DNA from: Cyclobacteriaceae bacterium | GTDB lineage: Bacteria > Bacteroidota > Bacteroidia > Cytophagales > Cyclobacteriaceae | Length of the DNA: 64,000 nucleotides | NCBI GenBank assembly: GCA_020436165.1 | Contig: JAGQYI010000061.1 | Span: forward strand, 52,736-116,735 | Direction: 5' to 3' | Shown: one piece after another, positions 27,017-36,451 of the stretch | How the letters are laid out: the number at the start of each line of letters is the position of its first letter | How positions within the stretch are numbered: position 1 is the stretch's first letter | Position numbers and translations under genes: made by a program | Notes under the pieces: generated by a model | Told to the model about the DNA's origin: nothing | Databases searched by the model: none | What the model saw: the letters and a program-made list of their open reading frames with translations, nothing else

Positions 27017-27529
27017 CTAATTTTCCGGTTCCCAGAGTTCAATTTTATTGCCCTCAGGGTCCATTAAATGGACAAATTTTCCAATACCATCGTAAGCAAT
27101 AATGCTATCAAGAACAACTACTCCGTTGTCTTTGAGTTTGTTTACAAGTCCTGCAATATTCTGTACCCGGTAGTTGATCATAAAATCTTTGTTGGATGGA
27201 GCAAAGTATTCGTCTCCTTTTTTGAAAGGTTTCCACTGCAAAGAATTTATTTCTTCGGGCTTATTGATGTTTCTGGATTCGAAGCTTGACGAACCCCAAT
27301 CGTTAATTTCGATACCTAAATTTTTCGTATACCACTGTTTTGCTTCCTGTGGGTTATCCGAATAAAAGAAGATGCCTCCAATGCCCGTTACTTTGGGGAT
27401 GGTGTCAGCAGGTGTAGTTAAACTGTTTGCAGAGTGCGTTTGATCGTTCGACTTAGTTTGTTCTTTTGCTGTTGGAGAGCAACTTGCCAAAGCTGCCACA
27501 GCCAAAATAGTTATCGTGTGCCTAATCAT
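27017..27529 (-). CDS. VOC/glyoxalase-fold lipoprotein
   Basis: 170 residues with a lipoprotein signal (ILAVAALASC). After a Ser/Thr linker comes a vicinal-oxygen-chelate domain starting GIGGIFFYSDNPQEAKQWY and ending FVHLMDPEGNKIELWEPEN, the classic VOC C-terminal strand with the metal-ligand Glu. Such domains act in glyoxalase, extradiol or resistance proteins. Exporting one as a lipoprotein is unusual. The function is unknown. Confidence 0.82.
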   Translation of the reverse strand: MIRHTITILAVAALASCSPTAKEQTKSNDQTHSANSLTTPADTIPKVTGIGGIFFYSDNPQEAKQWYTKNLGIEINDWGSSSFESRNINKPEEINSLQWKPFKKGDEYFAPSNKDFMINYRVQNIAGLVNKLKDNGVVVLDSIIAYDGIGKFVHLMDPEGNKIELWEPEN

Positions 27530-27561
27530 TTCGTTTTTCTTTAGTACAGCCTTAAGATAAT

Positions 27562-28116
27562 TTATTCCATATTGGACTTGACTTTTTTGTGTTCTTCGAG
27601 ATAGCTTTTGTAAAGCTGTGTCAATTGTGTTTCACTTTCAATCAAATTTTCAAGATACATAATTGTAAGCAACTTACTTTCTTCTGATTTTTCAAATATG
27701 TTAGGGTATAAATAATCAACTAGCTTATTTAATTTAACTGTTATCAATTCAGATAATGATTTCATTCGAATAAGATTGGACATTATTTCATAGTCAATAT
27801 TGCTAACATTATTTCTTGAATAAAACTCTAAACTTACGTTGCGTAATGTGGCGGCTTGAAGACCACTACTTTTAGCGAATAATTGATCTATTGCAATTGA
27901 CTTACTTTGGTATTTTTTAAGCGTATCTAAGGTTCCTATTTGTTTGTCCAATACTTCATTTAAGTCAGACAAATTTTCGCTTATTTCACTTTCTATTGTT
28001 TTCAAGGACGTTTTATGATACTGATTTGCCTGGTAACTTTCCTTAAAACTGTTAAGTAGAAGGGCAATTAAAACACCAATGGCAACAACGGTAAGATCCT
28101 TTAGGTAAGATTTCAT
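27562..28116 (-). CDS. Membrane-anchored DUF6090-like protein
   Basis: 184 residues with one N-terminal helix (LTVVAIGVLIALLLNSF) and a long helical extracytoplasmic part (KTIESEISENLSDLNEVLDK). The pattern of a single anchor followed by a coiled-coil-like region resembles DUF6090 proteins of Bacteroidota. A paralogue is at 40485-41135. A promoter-like motif at 28141-28158 lies 24 bases before the start. The role is unknown. Confidence 0.7.
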   Translation of the reverse strand: MKSYLKDLTVVAIGVLIALLLNSFKESYQANQYHKTSLKTIESEISENLSDLNEVLDKQIGTLDTLKKYQSKSIAIDQLFAKSSGLQAATLRNVSLEFYSRNNVSNIDYEIMSNLIRMKSLSELITVKLNKLVDYLYPNIFEKSEESKLLTIMYLENLIESETQLTQLYKSYLEEHKKVKSNME

Positions 28117-28140
28117 CTTTGGTTAAGGTTAAATTACGTT

Positions 28141-28158
28141 GAAAAGTACGAAGTTTTT
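28141..28158 (-). promoter_or_regulatory. Promoter-like motif upstream of 27562-28116
   Basis: On the minus strand the motif reads AAAAACTTCGTACTTTTC. TACTTTTC fits the Bacteroidota -7 element TAnnTTTg in all but the last base. The start codon follows 24 bases later. Confidence 0.45.
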
Positions 28159-28329
28159 ATAAAACCAAGCTAAGTTGAAAGTTCAGTGAAATGGTGATTG
28201 CTACTTTTGATTTTTTATTCATTGAGTTAAAAATTTACCAGGATTGATAAAAGGTTTTTTAATTGAAGGTAATTCAACTGCCTATGAAAAATGAAGAAAT
28301 TTTAGTGAATTGAAGCCTTATCCCTAATT

Positions 28330-29610
28330 CTAATAAATCCATTCATTGAAAAATCTGTCCATATTTTTACCCGAAATATTTTCAATAATGGTCCGAAAAT
28401 CAGCAGTAGTTACGGTCTTATCAAAATACTGTTGACTGTAGTTTTTTATACAATCCCAAAAAGTTTCATCGCCTATTTCTTGCCTTAATAGATGTAGCAC
28501 ATAAGCTCCTTTGAAGTAAACAATATTTCGGTCATCTTTTGATGGGTTCGACCAATCCTCAAAAATCAAAGATTTGTCTTTCCCCCTTCTTTTAATATCA
28601 TTATAAACATTGAAATAGGAGGCTATATCTTTATCGTATTTATCTTTTCCAAATCGATATTCATTATAGGCAGCTGACATATAGGTGGCAATTGCTTCAT
28701 TTAGCCATAGATGGTTCCAGCTTTCACATGTAATTCTATTACCCCACCATTGGTGGGCAAGTTCATGTGAAATAAGGTTTGTTTCGGTACCATCCTTTAA
28801 AACCCATTGACCATACGACTTCTTGAGTATTGATAGCCCCGACATTTCCTGATAATGATCTCCAACTAGTATTTGTGAATATGTGGGTTGATCATATTTT
28901 ATGCCTGATTTTTCCTCAAAAAAAGAGATGATATCTGGTGTTTCTTTAAATATCTGCGCTAGCTCATTTGAAGAATAGTTACTTGCATAGTTTTTAATCT
29001 CTATATTATTGCTAGTTAGAATTTGCTCTTGAAATGCCCCAATCACAAAACCATATGTATACGAAGGAGTTTCGAAATTTTGAGACCAATGAAATATGCT
29101 TTTCTCTCCTTTTTCATCAACACTTTTAAGCTGACCAGTAGCTATACAATTCAGTTCTTTAGGAGCTATAATGTTTAAATTGATTTTGGCCTTATCGCTA
29201 GGCGCATCATTACAAACCATCCAATTATGCGTAAAGTAAACGGTGTATACCTCATTATTTTCTGGGTTGAATACTAATCCTTTTGTTGGATTTCCGTGGT
29301 AATGAATGGTAATTTCTTCTGTGGATTTTCTTTGTGTGGAAAGTGAGATAATAAGTTTGTCTTCAGATTTTGCATATTTTTCCACTGCTCTTCCGGTGAT
29401 ACCATCTATCTGCAAATTGCCTGAATTCAGTTCAAATGAGGTTTCATTAAGAGGAAGTGAAAACGTAATAACCACCGTTCCTTTAATGTATTTGGCTTGA
29501 ATATCGGGTTCAATTGTAACATGATAACTCAAAACATTAAGTCCCGAATTGGAAGAATGGACCGTAGTTATTGAACTTATAAAAAGGGCAAAAAGTGTAA
29601 TGATTCGCAT
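28330..29610 (-). CDS. M1 family aminopeptidase-like protein, short form
   Basis: 426 residues from the ATG at 29610 (signal peptide MRIITLFALFISSITTVHS). An N-terminal beta-saddle domain (about 20-190) precedes a thermolysin-like domain. The zinc site is HELAHQWWG with third ligand in LWLNEAIATY. The usual GxMEN exopeptidase loop is altered (HYQEMSGLSIL), and there is no large C-terminal ARM-repeat domain, so this is a trimmed M1 protein. It is exported; the substrate is unknown. It starts 31 bases after the ankyrin gene's stop. Confidence 0.9.
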   Translation of the reverse strand: MRIITLFALFISSITTVHSSNSGLNVLSYHVTIEPDIQAKYIKGTVVITFSLPLNETSFELNSGNLQIDGITGRAVEKYAKSEDKLIISLSTQRKSTEEITIHYHGNPTKGLVFNPENNEVYTVYFTHNWMVCNDAPSDKAKINLNIIAPKELNCIATGQLKSVDEKGEKSIFHWSQNFETPSYTYGFVIGAFQEQILTSNNIEIKNYASNYSSNELAQIFKETPDIISFFEEKSGIKYDQPTYSQILVGDHYQEMSGLSILKKSYGQWVLKDGTETNLISHELAHQWWGNRITCESWNHLWLNEAIATYMSAAYNEYRFGKDKYDKDIASYFNVYNDIKRRGKDKSLIFEDWSNPSKDDRNIVYFKGAYVLHLLRQEIGDETFWDCIKNYSQQYFDKTVTTADFRTIIENISGKNMDRFFNEWIY

Positions 29611-29641
29611 TTGTGTTAATAGGAGCAATGAGAAATACTAG

Positions 29642-31033
29642 TTATTTATTTACCTGCTTTTTGTTATAAATAATTTCTGTGCTCACCCAATAAATATCTT
29701 GATTGCTTGTATAAAACAGGTATTTACCATCTTTGGTTACAAAAGGGCAGTATTCATAGTACTGAGTATTTACTTCCTCTCCTAAATTTTGCGCCTGCGA
29801 CCATGAGCCATCACTATTCTTGAAACTCACGTAAAGGTCTCCTTGGCCGAAACCATTTGTGCGGGTAGAGCAAAAGATCATATACGATTCATCAGGTGCA
29901 ATAAAAACATCTGCTTCATAGCCTTCAGTATTAATCGCATTGCTAAGTGCTACAGGCTCCTGAAATTCTCCGTTTACCAATTTTGAATAATAAATATCAT
30001 AGTCCGATCTTTTGCGATTGTCAGGTGCATTTCGGTTAGACGAAAAATACATTGTGCCCTCATTTGTAAAGGATATGTAGTATTCATTTCCACTAGAGTT
30101 AATTGTTGCACCTGCATTTATTGGCTCCGACCACCCATTTTTATCACGCTTAGCATACCAAATATCTACATCCTTGAGTTTGCCAATGCCATCGAACCCT
30201 TGTTTAGAAATAAAATATAGTCTGTTTTCATCAGGAGAAAGAAAAGGATCGTTGTAGCCATATCGTTCATGGTAAAGAATAGCTTTGGGTTTACTCCATT
30301 CGTTATCTACTAATCTAGAATATCTAATTTCATTTTTACCATTTACATCAACGCCAAAATAAAATTCATCACCTTTAGAATTAAATACAGAACCAAATTC
30401 TGATTCTTCTGTTGAAATAAAATTAGGAGCAAACAATTGAGGTGTTAGACCCGGAGGGTGTTGGCCCATGTACGCACCTTGCATAGTAATGGCTCGAATT
30501 TTACTTGAATCAGCGCCTAGCGATAGCAGCAATTCATATATTTCATTTACATCTATTCGCTTGGCTATTTCTAACGGAGTGCTCCCCCTCGTGTTTTCTT
30601 TGTTTACATCCACTCCAATTTCAGCAAGTCTTCTAACAAATGATGCATTCTTATTTAGAATGCTAACTTCTAAAAGAGATGTACCGTAGTCATTAATCCA
30701 TGAATTATTTGGTTGCAGCTTGTATAGAACATTAAAGCAATATTCATTACCCAATTGAACTGCTGCATACATGGGTGTTCTTTTTTGGTTGTCTTCAAGA
30801 TTAAATTCTATTCCTTTTTCAATTAAGTAATCAAAAACTTCCTGCCTGTTACATCCTATAGCCCAATGCAATAATGACCTGCCACGATCATCTTTTATAT
30901 TAATTGGTTCATATTGGAGTAAACTATCCAATTTGGAAAGATTTCCTTGGCAAACAGCTCTAAACATATTTTGTGCTGAAACATTTAACCCCCAAAGAAA
31001 AAAAATGGAAATAGTAAGTATTGTGTTTTTCAT
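29642..31033 (-). CDS. Exported ankyrin-repeat and PD40 beta-propeller fusion
   Basis: 463 residues with a signal peptide (IFFLWGLNVSAQN). Residues about 25-175 are four to five ankyrin repeats (DDRGRSLLHWAIGCNRQEVF; RGSTPLEIAKRIDVNEIYEL). Residues about 205-455 are WD40-like PD40 repeats with FSPDE-like turns (DPFLSPDENRLYFISKQGFD; VFIAPDESYMIFCSTRTNGF). PD40 domains are common in OmpA-linked Bacteroidota proteins; joining them to ankyrins is unusual. It probably acts as a periplasmic binding scaffold. A promoter-like motif lies at 31072-31089. Confidence 0.88.
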   Translation of the reverse strand: MKNTILTISIFFLWGLNVSAQNMFRAVCQGNLSKLDSLLQYEPINIKDDRGRSLLHWAIGCNRQEVFDYLIEKGIEFNLEDNQKRTPMYAAVQLGNEYCFNVLYKLQPNNSWINDYGTSLLEVSILNKNASFVRRLAEIGVDVNKENTRGSTPLEIAKRIDVNEIYELLLSLGADSSKIRAITMQGAYMGQHPPGLTPQLFAPNFISTEESEFGSVFNSKGDEFYFGVDVNGKNEIRYSRLVDNEWSKPKAILYHERYGYNDPFLSPDENRLYFISKQGFDGIGKLKDVDIWYAKRDKNGWSEPINAGATINSSGNEYYISFTNEGTMYFSSNRNAPDNRKRSDYDIYYSKLVNGEFQEPVALSNAINTEGYEADVFIAPDESYMIFCSTRTNGFGQGDLYVSFKNSDGSWSQAQNLGEEVNTQYYEYCPFVTKDGKYLFYTSNQDIYWVSTEIIYNKKQVNK

Positions 31034-31071
31034 TTTTTCGGAGATTTTTAGAGCGGTATGAACTGATTTTT

Positions 31072-31089
31072 GAAAAGTACGAAAATTTT
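31072..31089 (-). promoter_or_regulatory. Promoter-like motif upstream of 29642-31033
   Basis: The minus strand reads AAAATTTTCGTACTTTTC, with TACTTTTC as the possible -7 element, 38 bases before the start codon. It is a variant of the motif found before many minus-strand genes here. Confidence 0.4.
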
Positions 31090-31122
31090 AATTCAACGAC
31101 TTAATGGTGTGAATTCACCTAC

Positions 31123-31824
31123 CTATTTTTTTATTCCTGAAACATAAGCCATGCCACCTTTCACTTCGAAAGTCTTGATTTTTACTCCCCTTTCTTCCAC
31201 AATATTTCTTATAGCTAGAGCACCGAGGGGTTTGGCCACATGTCCTTTTTTATGAAGAAGGTTTAAATACTTAGCGCTAAGCTTTCTTTCTGTGCAGAGG
31301 CTTGTCAGGAATAATTGACCTTGAGGTTGTAAGATCCTTACGCATTCTTGTACTAGCTGGGTGGGGTTATCAAAAATGTGAAGAATTCCAAAGCTAAGAA
31401 CGGTTTGAAGTATATTGTCTTTAAAGGGCATGTTTAACGCATCGGAGCGAAGGAATGTAACATTGGATGGATCAGCTCCAAGTTTTTCCATCCGCTTTTT
31501 GCCAATGTTCAGCATTTCACCTGACAAATCGCAGAAGTAAATTTCCTTTTGTAGGTGCTCTGCATATGCCTTGTATGTAAACCCCAAAGTGCCACAACCA
31601 ATATCAGCAATTACTCCATCTGTATTGCTTTTGAGGCCTTGCCTACAGAATTCCGCGTAGTTGCTTGGCCAGTTGCCCCACATAATTCTGTTGTACAAAC
31701 CATTGCTTATCAGCTTGTCGTATTGTACGGCCTGTGAGTCATATTCACCTTTTGGGAGCCCTTCTACTTCCCAAAGAGCGCCTTTGGTTTTACTAATTGC
31801 ACCTTTGAATAGATCGTGGTTCAT
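31123..31824 (-). CDS. Class I SAM-dependent methyltransferase
   Basis: 233 residues starting at the ATG 31824 (a TTG at 31830 is in frame but less likely). Motif I is VIADIGCGTLGFTYKAY, motif II region is EIYFCDLSGEMLNIGKKRM, then DALNMPFKDNILQTVLSFGI, the pattern of UbiE/methyltransferase-11 type enzymes. Substrate unknown. Cytoplasmic, standing 31 bases from the DUF1801-like gene upstream. Confidence 0.9.
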   Translation of the reverse strand: MNHDLFKGAISKTKGALWEVEGLPKGEYDSQAVQYDKLISNGLYNRIMWGNWPSNYAEFCRQGLKSNTDGVIADIGCGTLGFTYKAYAEHLQKEIYFCDLSGEMLNIGKKRMEKLGADPSNVTFLRSDALNMPFKDNILQTVLSFGILHIFDNPTQLVQECVRILQPQGQLFLTSLCTERKLSAKYLNLLHKKGHVAKPLGALAIRNIVEERGVKIKTFEVKGGMAYVSGIKK

Positions 31825-31854
31825 GCTCAATGTTAGCGATAAAGCTTTTCATAG

Positions 31855-32295
31855 TTAAGCTTCAGTCTCTAATTTTCCATTTTCAAACCCAAACCGTATT
31901 ACTTCTTCGAGTACATCTATGTTTATGTCATTCAGTGTTTTAAACTTTATGCAATATCCGGTAACGCTTGCCTTGCCGAGTTTTTTTGCATAGGTCTTTG
32001 CCAGGTATGTTTTGTCTTCAATTCCAATTACATAAACAGAAATTCCGGATGTATTTGCACTGATTCCAACCTGATAGAATCTTTTGGTTTTCCCATTGGC
32101 ATATTTTAAATCTAATAATCCGTAACCAATACTTGGGTTAGAAACAACTTTGCCCTGATCGTTTTTGCCATCAAGAAACCATAGTCTACATTTTGGACTG
32201 GTTTTAAGAATGAGGCCGTGTAGCTTTTCCAACTCGCTGTGCTTGGGTTCTGGTTGACTGGCCAGGTACTTTTCTATTTCTTCGTTTATTTTCAT
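31855..32295 (-). CDS. DUF1801-like protein
   Basis: 146 residues. EEIEKYLASQPEPKHSELEK and CRLWFLDGKNDQGKVVSNP, then YQVGISANTSGISVYVIGI and LGKASVTGYCIKFKTLNDI, follow the DUF1801/YdhG strand pattern. It is diverged from 20180-20605. Cytoplasmic, unknown role. Confidence 0.75.
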   Translation of the reverse strand: MKINEEIEKYLASQPEPKHSELEKLHGLILKTSPKCRLWFLDGKNDQGKVVSNPSIGYGLLDLKYANGKTKRFYQVGISANTSGISVYVIGIEDKTYLAKTYAKKLGKASVTGYCIKFKTLNDINIDVLEEVIRFGFENGKLETEA

Positions 32296-32363
32296 ACTAT
32301 TTCTACCACAATGTTTTCAGTAAATTCCCCGTCTTTTCCTTGTATTTATTTTCTGTTGAAGTT

Positions 32364-33224
32364 TTACTCTAAGAAATTATTCACATACGTTAGAATTTCT
32401 TTTGTTTGCATCATCAGGCCTACATGGCTTTGTGAGGGAATAATAGCTAATTGCGATTTGGACATTGGTTGCAAATCGGCACAAATGCCACCACCCAATA
32501 ATTGATAGGTTTTCATTAATTCAACCTTATCAAGTCCGTCATTATCGCCTGAAATAATTAATACTGGCGCAGTAATTCTGGCAATATTAGCATCCCCAAC
32601 ATTGAAAGGTACATCAGCAAAGGCTATCATTTGCTCAATAAATTTTCTCCAATTTGTTTTATCAGGTGCCACCGCATTGTATGCTGCTTGCAAGGGTGTG
32701 TTGTCAAAAAACTCAGGTTTAAAGTCTTCAAACCCTTTGTTTACTATGGGTAGCCAACCATCGGTTTTGTAAGTAGAAGAAATGATGATTAATTTTCTTA
32801 ATCGATTGGGGCTTTGTACTGCAAACTGGTAAGCCACGGAGCCACCCATACTGTATCCTGCTACATCAGCACTATCTACTTTTAAGTAATCCATTACTGC
32901 TTCCACATCCTTTGCCAGTGTTACTATGTCCAATTTTCTATCTGAATAGGGTGAGTGCCCATGTCCTTGCATTTCAATGGCAATTACTTTTCTGGTTTTT
33001 GACAATTCAGGTATTAATTCACCCCAATTCATTTCAATGGTATAAAAGGCGCCATGCAATAAAACAATAGGTTCGCCCTCACCATATACCTCGTAATAAA
33101 TTTTAATGCCATTTACAGGTGCGTAACCACTATCAGTGGGTTTAACTTGTTGTCCATATGTTTGTAGTGAGGAACAAAACAGCAACACTCCGATAGTGAT
33201 AGGTTTGAAAAAAGAAGATTTCAT
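32364..33224 (-). CDS. Exported alpha/beta hydrolase
   Basis: 286 residues with a signal peptide (LLFCSSLQTYGQQ). HG oxyanion segment VLLHGAFYTIEMNWGELIP, nucleophile elbow AGYSMGGSVAYQFA, and the late acid/His segments ISGDNDGLDKV and IPSQSHVGLMM. It matches the general esterase/haloperoxidase-like class; the substrate is unknown. It starts 8 bases downstream of the SRPBCC gene's stop, so it could be the third gene of the ArsR operon. Confidence 0.9.
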   Translation of the reverse strand: MKSSFFKPITIGVLLFCSSLQTYGQQVKPTDSGYAPVNGIKIYYEVYGEGEPIVLLHGAFYTIEMNWGELIPELSKTRKVIAIEMQGHGHSPYSDRKLDIVTLAKDVEAVMDYLKVDSADVAGYSMGGSVAYQFAVQSPNRLRKLIIISSTYKTDGWLPIVNKGFEDFKPEFFDNTPLQAAYNAVAPDKTNWRKFIEQMIAFADVPFNVGDANIARITAPVLIISGDNDGLDKVELMKTYQLLGGGICADLQPMSKSQLAIIPSQSHVGLMMQTKEILTYVNNFLE

Positions 33225-33232
33225 AATGATTT

Positions 33233-33727
33233 TTATTTCATAGTAGTTAATAGCTTTTCCAAATTGCTTATTGATGCTGCATATCCTTCTTTGAAGCCCA
33301 TTTCAATCATCCTCTCCATTCGTTCAAGTGAATCGTTATAAATAGTTATATGTACCGTAGTAATACCATCTCTTTCGCTGAATGTATAATCCCAATCAGA
33401 GCCGGTAGGAGCAGGGTTTTCATCTTTATCAGCAAAGGCATTATACAATTTAAAATTCGTTTTTGGAGTTATGGAAGTATACGTTTGAAGTATCCATCCT
33501 TCCTGTCCGTCCGGACTTATCATTGCATAAAACCTTTTACCACCTACTTCAAAATTCATGTATTTTGTTTTTGACTTAAAAGGGGCTGGGGCTACCCATT
33601 GATCGAGTAGTTCTTGCTTGGTAAAAGCGTCCCATACGAGCGGAAGCTCGGCTGCAAATTCTCTGGTAATAACTACCGTTTTGGCTGCTTTGTCAACGGT
33701 AAAATCAAATAATAGATTATTACTCAT
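33233..33727 (-). CDS. SRPBCC (AHSA1-like) domain protein
   Basis: 164 residues from ATG 33727. [40 protein letters not shown] and [19 protein letters not shown] are the AHSA1/START-like helix-grip pattern. A longer ORF exists but the start at 33727 overlaps the ArsR stop by 8 bases, the usual arrangement. ArsR plus SRPBCC pairs are widespread; the ligand is unknown. Confidence 0.88.
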   Translation of the reverse strand: MSNNLLFDFTVDKAAKTVVITREFAAELPLVWDAFTKQELLDQWVAPAPFKSKTKYMNFEVGGKRFYAMISPDGQEGWILQTYTSITPKTNFKLYNAFADKDENPAPTGSDWDYTFSERDGITTVHITIYNDSLERMERMIEMGFKEGYAASISNLEKLLTTMK

Positions 33728-34043
33728 TTGTTTCTTTTTTAAGGGTTGATAATAAATTGTCCAATTGATTAAATCGGGTTTCCCAGATTTTGCGGTATTG
33801 CTCCAGCCAGGCGTCAATTTCTTTCATTTTTTCAACTTCAAGAGAATAATAAATTTCCCTACCTTGTTGCTCCTGTTTTACAAGTTCACATTCCGTGAGT
33901 ATGCGCAGGTGTTTGGAAACTGCCTGACGCGTTGTATCAAAATTTTCTGCAATGGCATTAGGAGTTAATGCCTGCAGGGCAATTAAAGCGATAATGGCTC
34001 TTCTTGTTGGGTCCGCAATGGCTTGAAAAATATCCCTTCGCAT
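33720..34043 (-). CDS. ArsR family transcriptional regulator
   Basis: 107 residues: winged helix with [40 protein letters not shown] and [20 protein letters not shown]. No clear metal-binding cysteine pair, so it is the type that pairs with SRPBCC proteins (translationally coupled gene 33233-33727). It probably represses its own operon. Confidence 0.92.
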   Translation of the reverse strand: MRRDIFQAIADPTRRAIIALIALQALTPNAIAENFDTTRQAVSKHLRILTECELVKQEQQGREIYYSLEVEKMKEIDAWLEQYRKIWETRFNQLDNLLSTLKKETNE

Positions 34044-34160
34044 AGTTTATTTATAATTTTAAGAAACCGATTGGTTGCAAATATATGTGCAACCTTTTGG
34101 TTTCGCAAATTTTCAAACATCATTTTTTAAATTTTAAGAGATCGGGTTATGACTAACCAT

Positions 34161-34832
34161 TTACTTTATCTCCGAAAACGGAATGTTCTGGATGCGGTAT
34201 TGTTTCCAGTCTTTGTAGTCGAAATGCCACCATTCGTATTCATATACTTCAAAACCACGCGCTCTCATTTTGCTGATCAAAAGATCTCTCATTCTTTGCT
34301 CTTCCTCGGTAGCCCCTTTAAAACTGGGATAGGCGCGCTCTGTCATCTCATCGTATTCGCTTGGCATAGGTATTTCCTTCCCTGATGAAATTTCATACAA
34401 GCTACAGTCTATGGCGCATCCCCTGTTGTGCCGGGACCCGTTTTTGGGATTGGCTACAAATTGTTTCTTATCTTCTGGGGTAATGTCCCAAAAAGTTTTG
34501 GTTATACTCCAGGGGCGGTACCCGTCAAAGATCACCAGTCCATAGCCCAAAGGCTTTAATTCCTTATTTACCTCGGCCAGTGCCATTGCAGCCGGCCATT
34601 GCAGAAAAGCTCTTGCTTCGGTATAGACAGGCTTGCCAACAAAATTGTTGTTTGTAGCATACCTTATATCTAAATGGAAAGTAGAATCTAGGGTAATTAG
34701 TTCAACCAGATCCGAATCTCTGAAGTTGCCACTTTCTTGTGGAGGGCCTTCCATGCAGCCAATAAAAAATACTGCGTAAAAGACTGTTAAGGGATAGAAC
34801 AATTTGCTTTTTACAAAATGTAGGCTGTTCAT
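34161..34832 (-). CDS. VanX-like D-Ala-D-Ala dipeptidase, lipoprotein
   Basis: 223 residues, M15D family. The zinc site is clear: SRHNRGCAIDC (SxHxxGxAxD) and YEYEWWHFDY (ExxWH). DIRYATNNNFVGKPVYTEAR and FDGYRPWSI are family segments. A lipobox FIGC near residue 26 suggests attachment to the outer membrane or periplasmic face. Chromosomal homologues such as DdpX serve in D-Ala-D-Ala turnover rather than vancomycin resistance; no vanHA genes are nearby. Confidence 0.92.
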   Translation of the reverse strand: MNSLHFVKSKLFYPLTVFYAVFFIGCMEGPPQESGNFRDSDLVELITLDSTFHLDIRYATNNNFVGKPVYTEARAFLQWPAAMALAEVNKELKPLGYGLVIFDGYRPWSITKTFWDITPEDKKQFVANPKNGSRHNRGCAIDCSLYEISSGKEIPMPSEYDEMTERAYPSFKGATEEEQRMRDLLISKMRARGFEVYEYEWWHFDYKDWKQYRIQNIPFSEIK

Positions 34833-34882
34833 TTAATTAGCACTAATTTTTGGGTATCGGGTATTTAAATTGATTTCATGAA

Positions 34883-34925
34883 AAATAAGCACACTCAGAG
34901 TTTACTTCTTTGAGTGTGCTTATTT
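34883..34925 (-). terminator. Strong hairpin downstream of mscL
   Basis: AAATAAGCACACTCA (34883-34897) and its exact complement (34911-34925) form a 15-bp stem with a 13-base loop, flanked by A/T runs. It lies 96 bases downstream of the mscL stop, in the gap before the VanX gene start, and fits an intrinsic terminator. Confidence 0.75.
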
Positions 34926-35020
34926 AGCGAGACTTGAAATTAAGTTGATAAGTTTTTCGGACCTTTTTAGCCGCTACTTTCAGTCCAAACTTTTTAAGTT
35001 GAACCTGTTTAGTTAATCCT

Positions 35021-35419
35021 CTATTTCTTTAACAAATCACGAATTTCGGTTAAAAGTACTTCTTCATTTGAAGGTTTTGGAGGAGCAGCTGGTGCAGCTT
35101 CTTCTTTCTTCTTAGCTGAATTCATGGCCTTAATAATCATAAATATTGCAAACGCAACAATTAAGAAATCGAGAGTAACCTGAATGAAGTTACCATAATT
35201 TATGGTTACTGCCGGATTATCGCCTACCGCATCTTTCAATATAAATTGTAAATCAGAAAAATTTACGCCCCCTACCAATAATCCAATGGGAGGCATAATA
35301 ATGTCGTTTACTATTGAAGATACAATTTTGCCGAATGCAGCGCCAATTATAATACCAACTGCCATGTCTACTACATTACCTCTCATGGCAAAAGCCTTAA
35401 ATTCATTAATTACTTTCAT
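35021..35419 (-). CDS. mscL: Large-conductance mechanosensitive channel MscL
   Basis: 132 residues. [40 protein letters not shown] and [20 protein letters not shown] are the two membrane helices and flanking helix of MscL; the C-terminal [20 protein letters not shown] and TEIRDLL helix is typical. It releases solutes on hypo-osmotic shock. Single gene, with an upstream region of over 300 bases. Confidence 0.97.
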   Translation of the reverse strand: MKVINEFKAFAMRGNVVDMAVGIIIGAAFGKIVSSIVNDIIMPPIGLLVGGVNFSDLQFILKDAVGDNPAVTINYGNFIQVTLDFLIVAFAIFMIIKAMNSAKKKEEAAPAAPPKPSNEEVLLTEIRDLLKK

Positions 35420-35752
35420 GTGTTTTTTGTTTATGGTTATGGTTACTATTTACAAAAACTGGTCTTTTAAAATTATTTACTTTTCCTAACTGTAAGTTTT
35501 TCGGAACAATAGAAAATAACTGTTTAAAATGCGTTAGTATATGCTCTTGTGAAAAATTACGAATTTTTTTTGAAAAAAGTGTTTTTAATCAAAAGGTTAG
35601 GAAAGTATGTTTTTTATGATTTTAGGTAGAAGGGTTTTGTATTTGTGATAGTAATAAGAAATTGCACTAATTTCCACTCATCCAGTCAACTTAGAAAAAT
35701 GGGTTAATGCTTTACCTTTTGTTACTTAGTTGTTTATTAAAATGACTTTCAT
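35420..35752. other. Gap upstream of mscL
   Basis: About 330 bases with no ORF of note. The minus-strand promoter-like motif occurs at 35551-35568 (GAAAAATTACGAATTTTTTT on the + strand), about 130 bases before mscL. AT-rich otherwise. Confidence 0.35.
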
Positions 35753-36430
35753 CTAAATACCAGAGGCACTTTTATTCTTCTTTTCTATTAAATATGGCAT
35801 AAGCAGAAATGCAACACTATCCAGAAAGAAGTGTGCAATTATGCAAGCAATAATATCTCTTTCCATGATGTATATAGAAGCCAGAAATAGTCCTGTTAAA
35901 AAAACAGGGATGAGATGACGTATCGACCATGAGAAAGCATGAGCTATAGTAAAAAATAATGTAGAAATTAAGGCAGCTATCCAAATATTGGAGGTAATTA
36001 ATGCAAGACGTTCGATTGCATATCCTCTGAAAAGAAATTCTTCGACAATTGACGCAGTTATTACGGAAAAAACCCTACGATTAAATGACAGGCTGGTAAT
36101 ATCCTTATAACCATATTCACCACCGCTAGCCTTTTGTTTCCTAAATATCATTTGGACAATTGCCATAATTATCATCATACCAATTCCCCCAATAATTCCT
36201 ATATAAAAAGTTCTTAGGGTTATTTTGTTAAAACCAATTGACTGCAGGTTCTCATTTTCTCCATTAAAGAGTATTAAAGAAATAAGAATAACTAAAACCC
36301 AAAGGAGAAATTTGGGTATTAACGAGTCAAAACCGAGTGAAGACCTTTTTTTATATAGTGCAATTATTGAAGGCCCAACTAAGGCAATTCCTAAGCCTAT
36401 TAAAGTCCAAAAATTCATCTCTAATTTCAT
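35753..36430 (-). CDS. CPBP family intramembrane protease
   Basis: 225 residues and about seven membrane helices. The CPBP (Abi, CAAX-processing-like) motifs are visible: motif 1 SIVEEFLFRGYAIE (EExxxR), motif 2 FTIAHAFSWSIRH (FxxxH) and motif 3 CIIAHFFLDS (HxxxD/N). Such glutamic-type proteases act on prenylated proteins, bacteriocin-related targets or anti-sigma factors. Two more copies lie at 39746 and 43834. Upstream neighbour is a DUF4386-like gene, 21 bases away. Confidence 0.88.
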   Translation of the reverse strand: MKLEMNFWTLIGLGIALVGPSIIALYKKRSSLGFDSLIPKFLLWVLVILISLILFNGENENLQSIGFNKITLRTFYIGIIGGIGMMIIMAIVQMIFRKQKASGGEYGYKDITSLSFNRRVFSVITASIVEEFLFRGYAIERLALITSNIWIAALISTLFFTIAHAFSWSIRHLIPVFLTGLFLASIYIMERDIIACIIAHFFLDSVAFLLMPYLIEKKNKSASGI

Positions 36431-36451
36431 TGATTTGTTTGTTTTATATTT

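Noticed and set aside
34161..34832. Vancomycin-resistance operon
   Set aside because: A VanX-like dipeptidase is present, but vanH, vanA/B ligase and vanRS are absent; this is more likely a housekeeping or scavenging dipeptidase.
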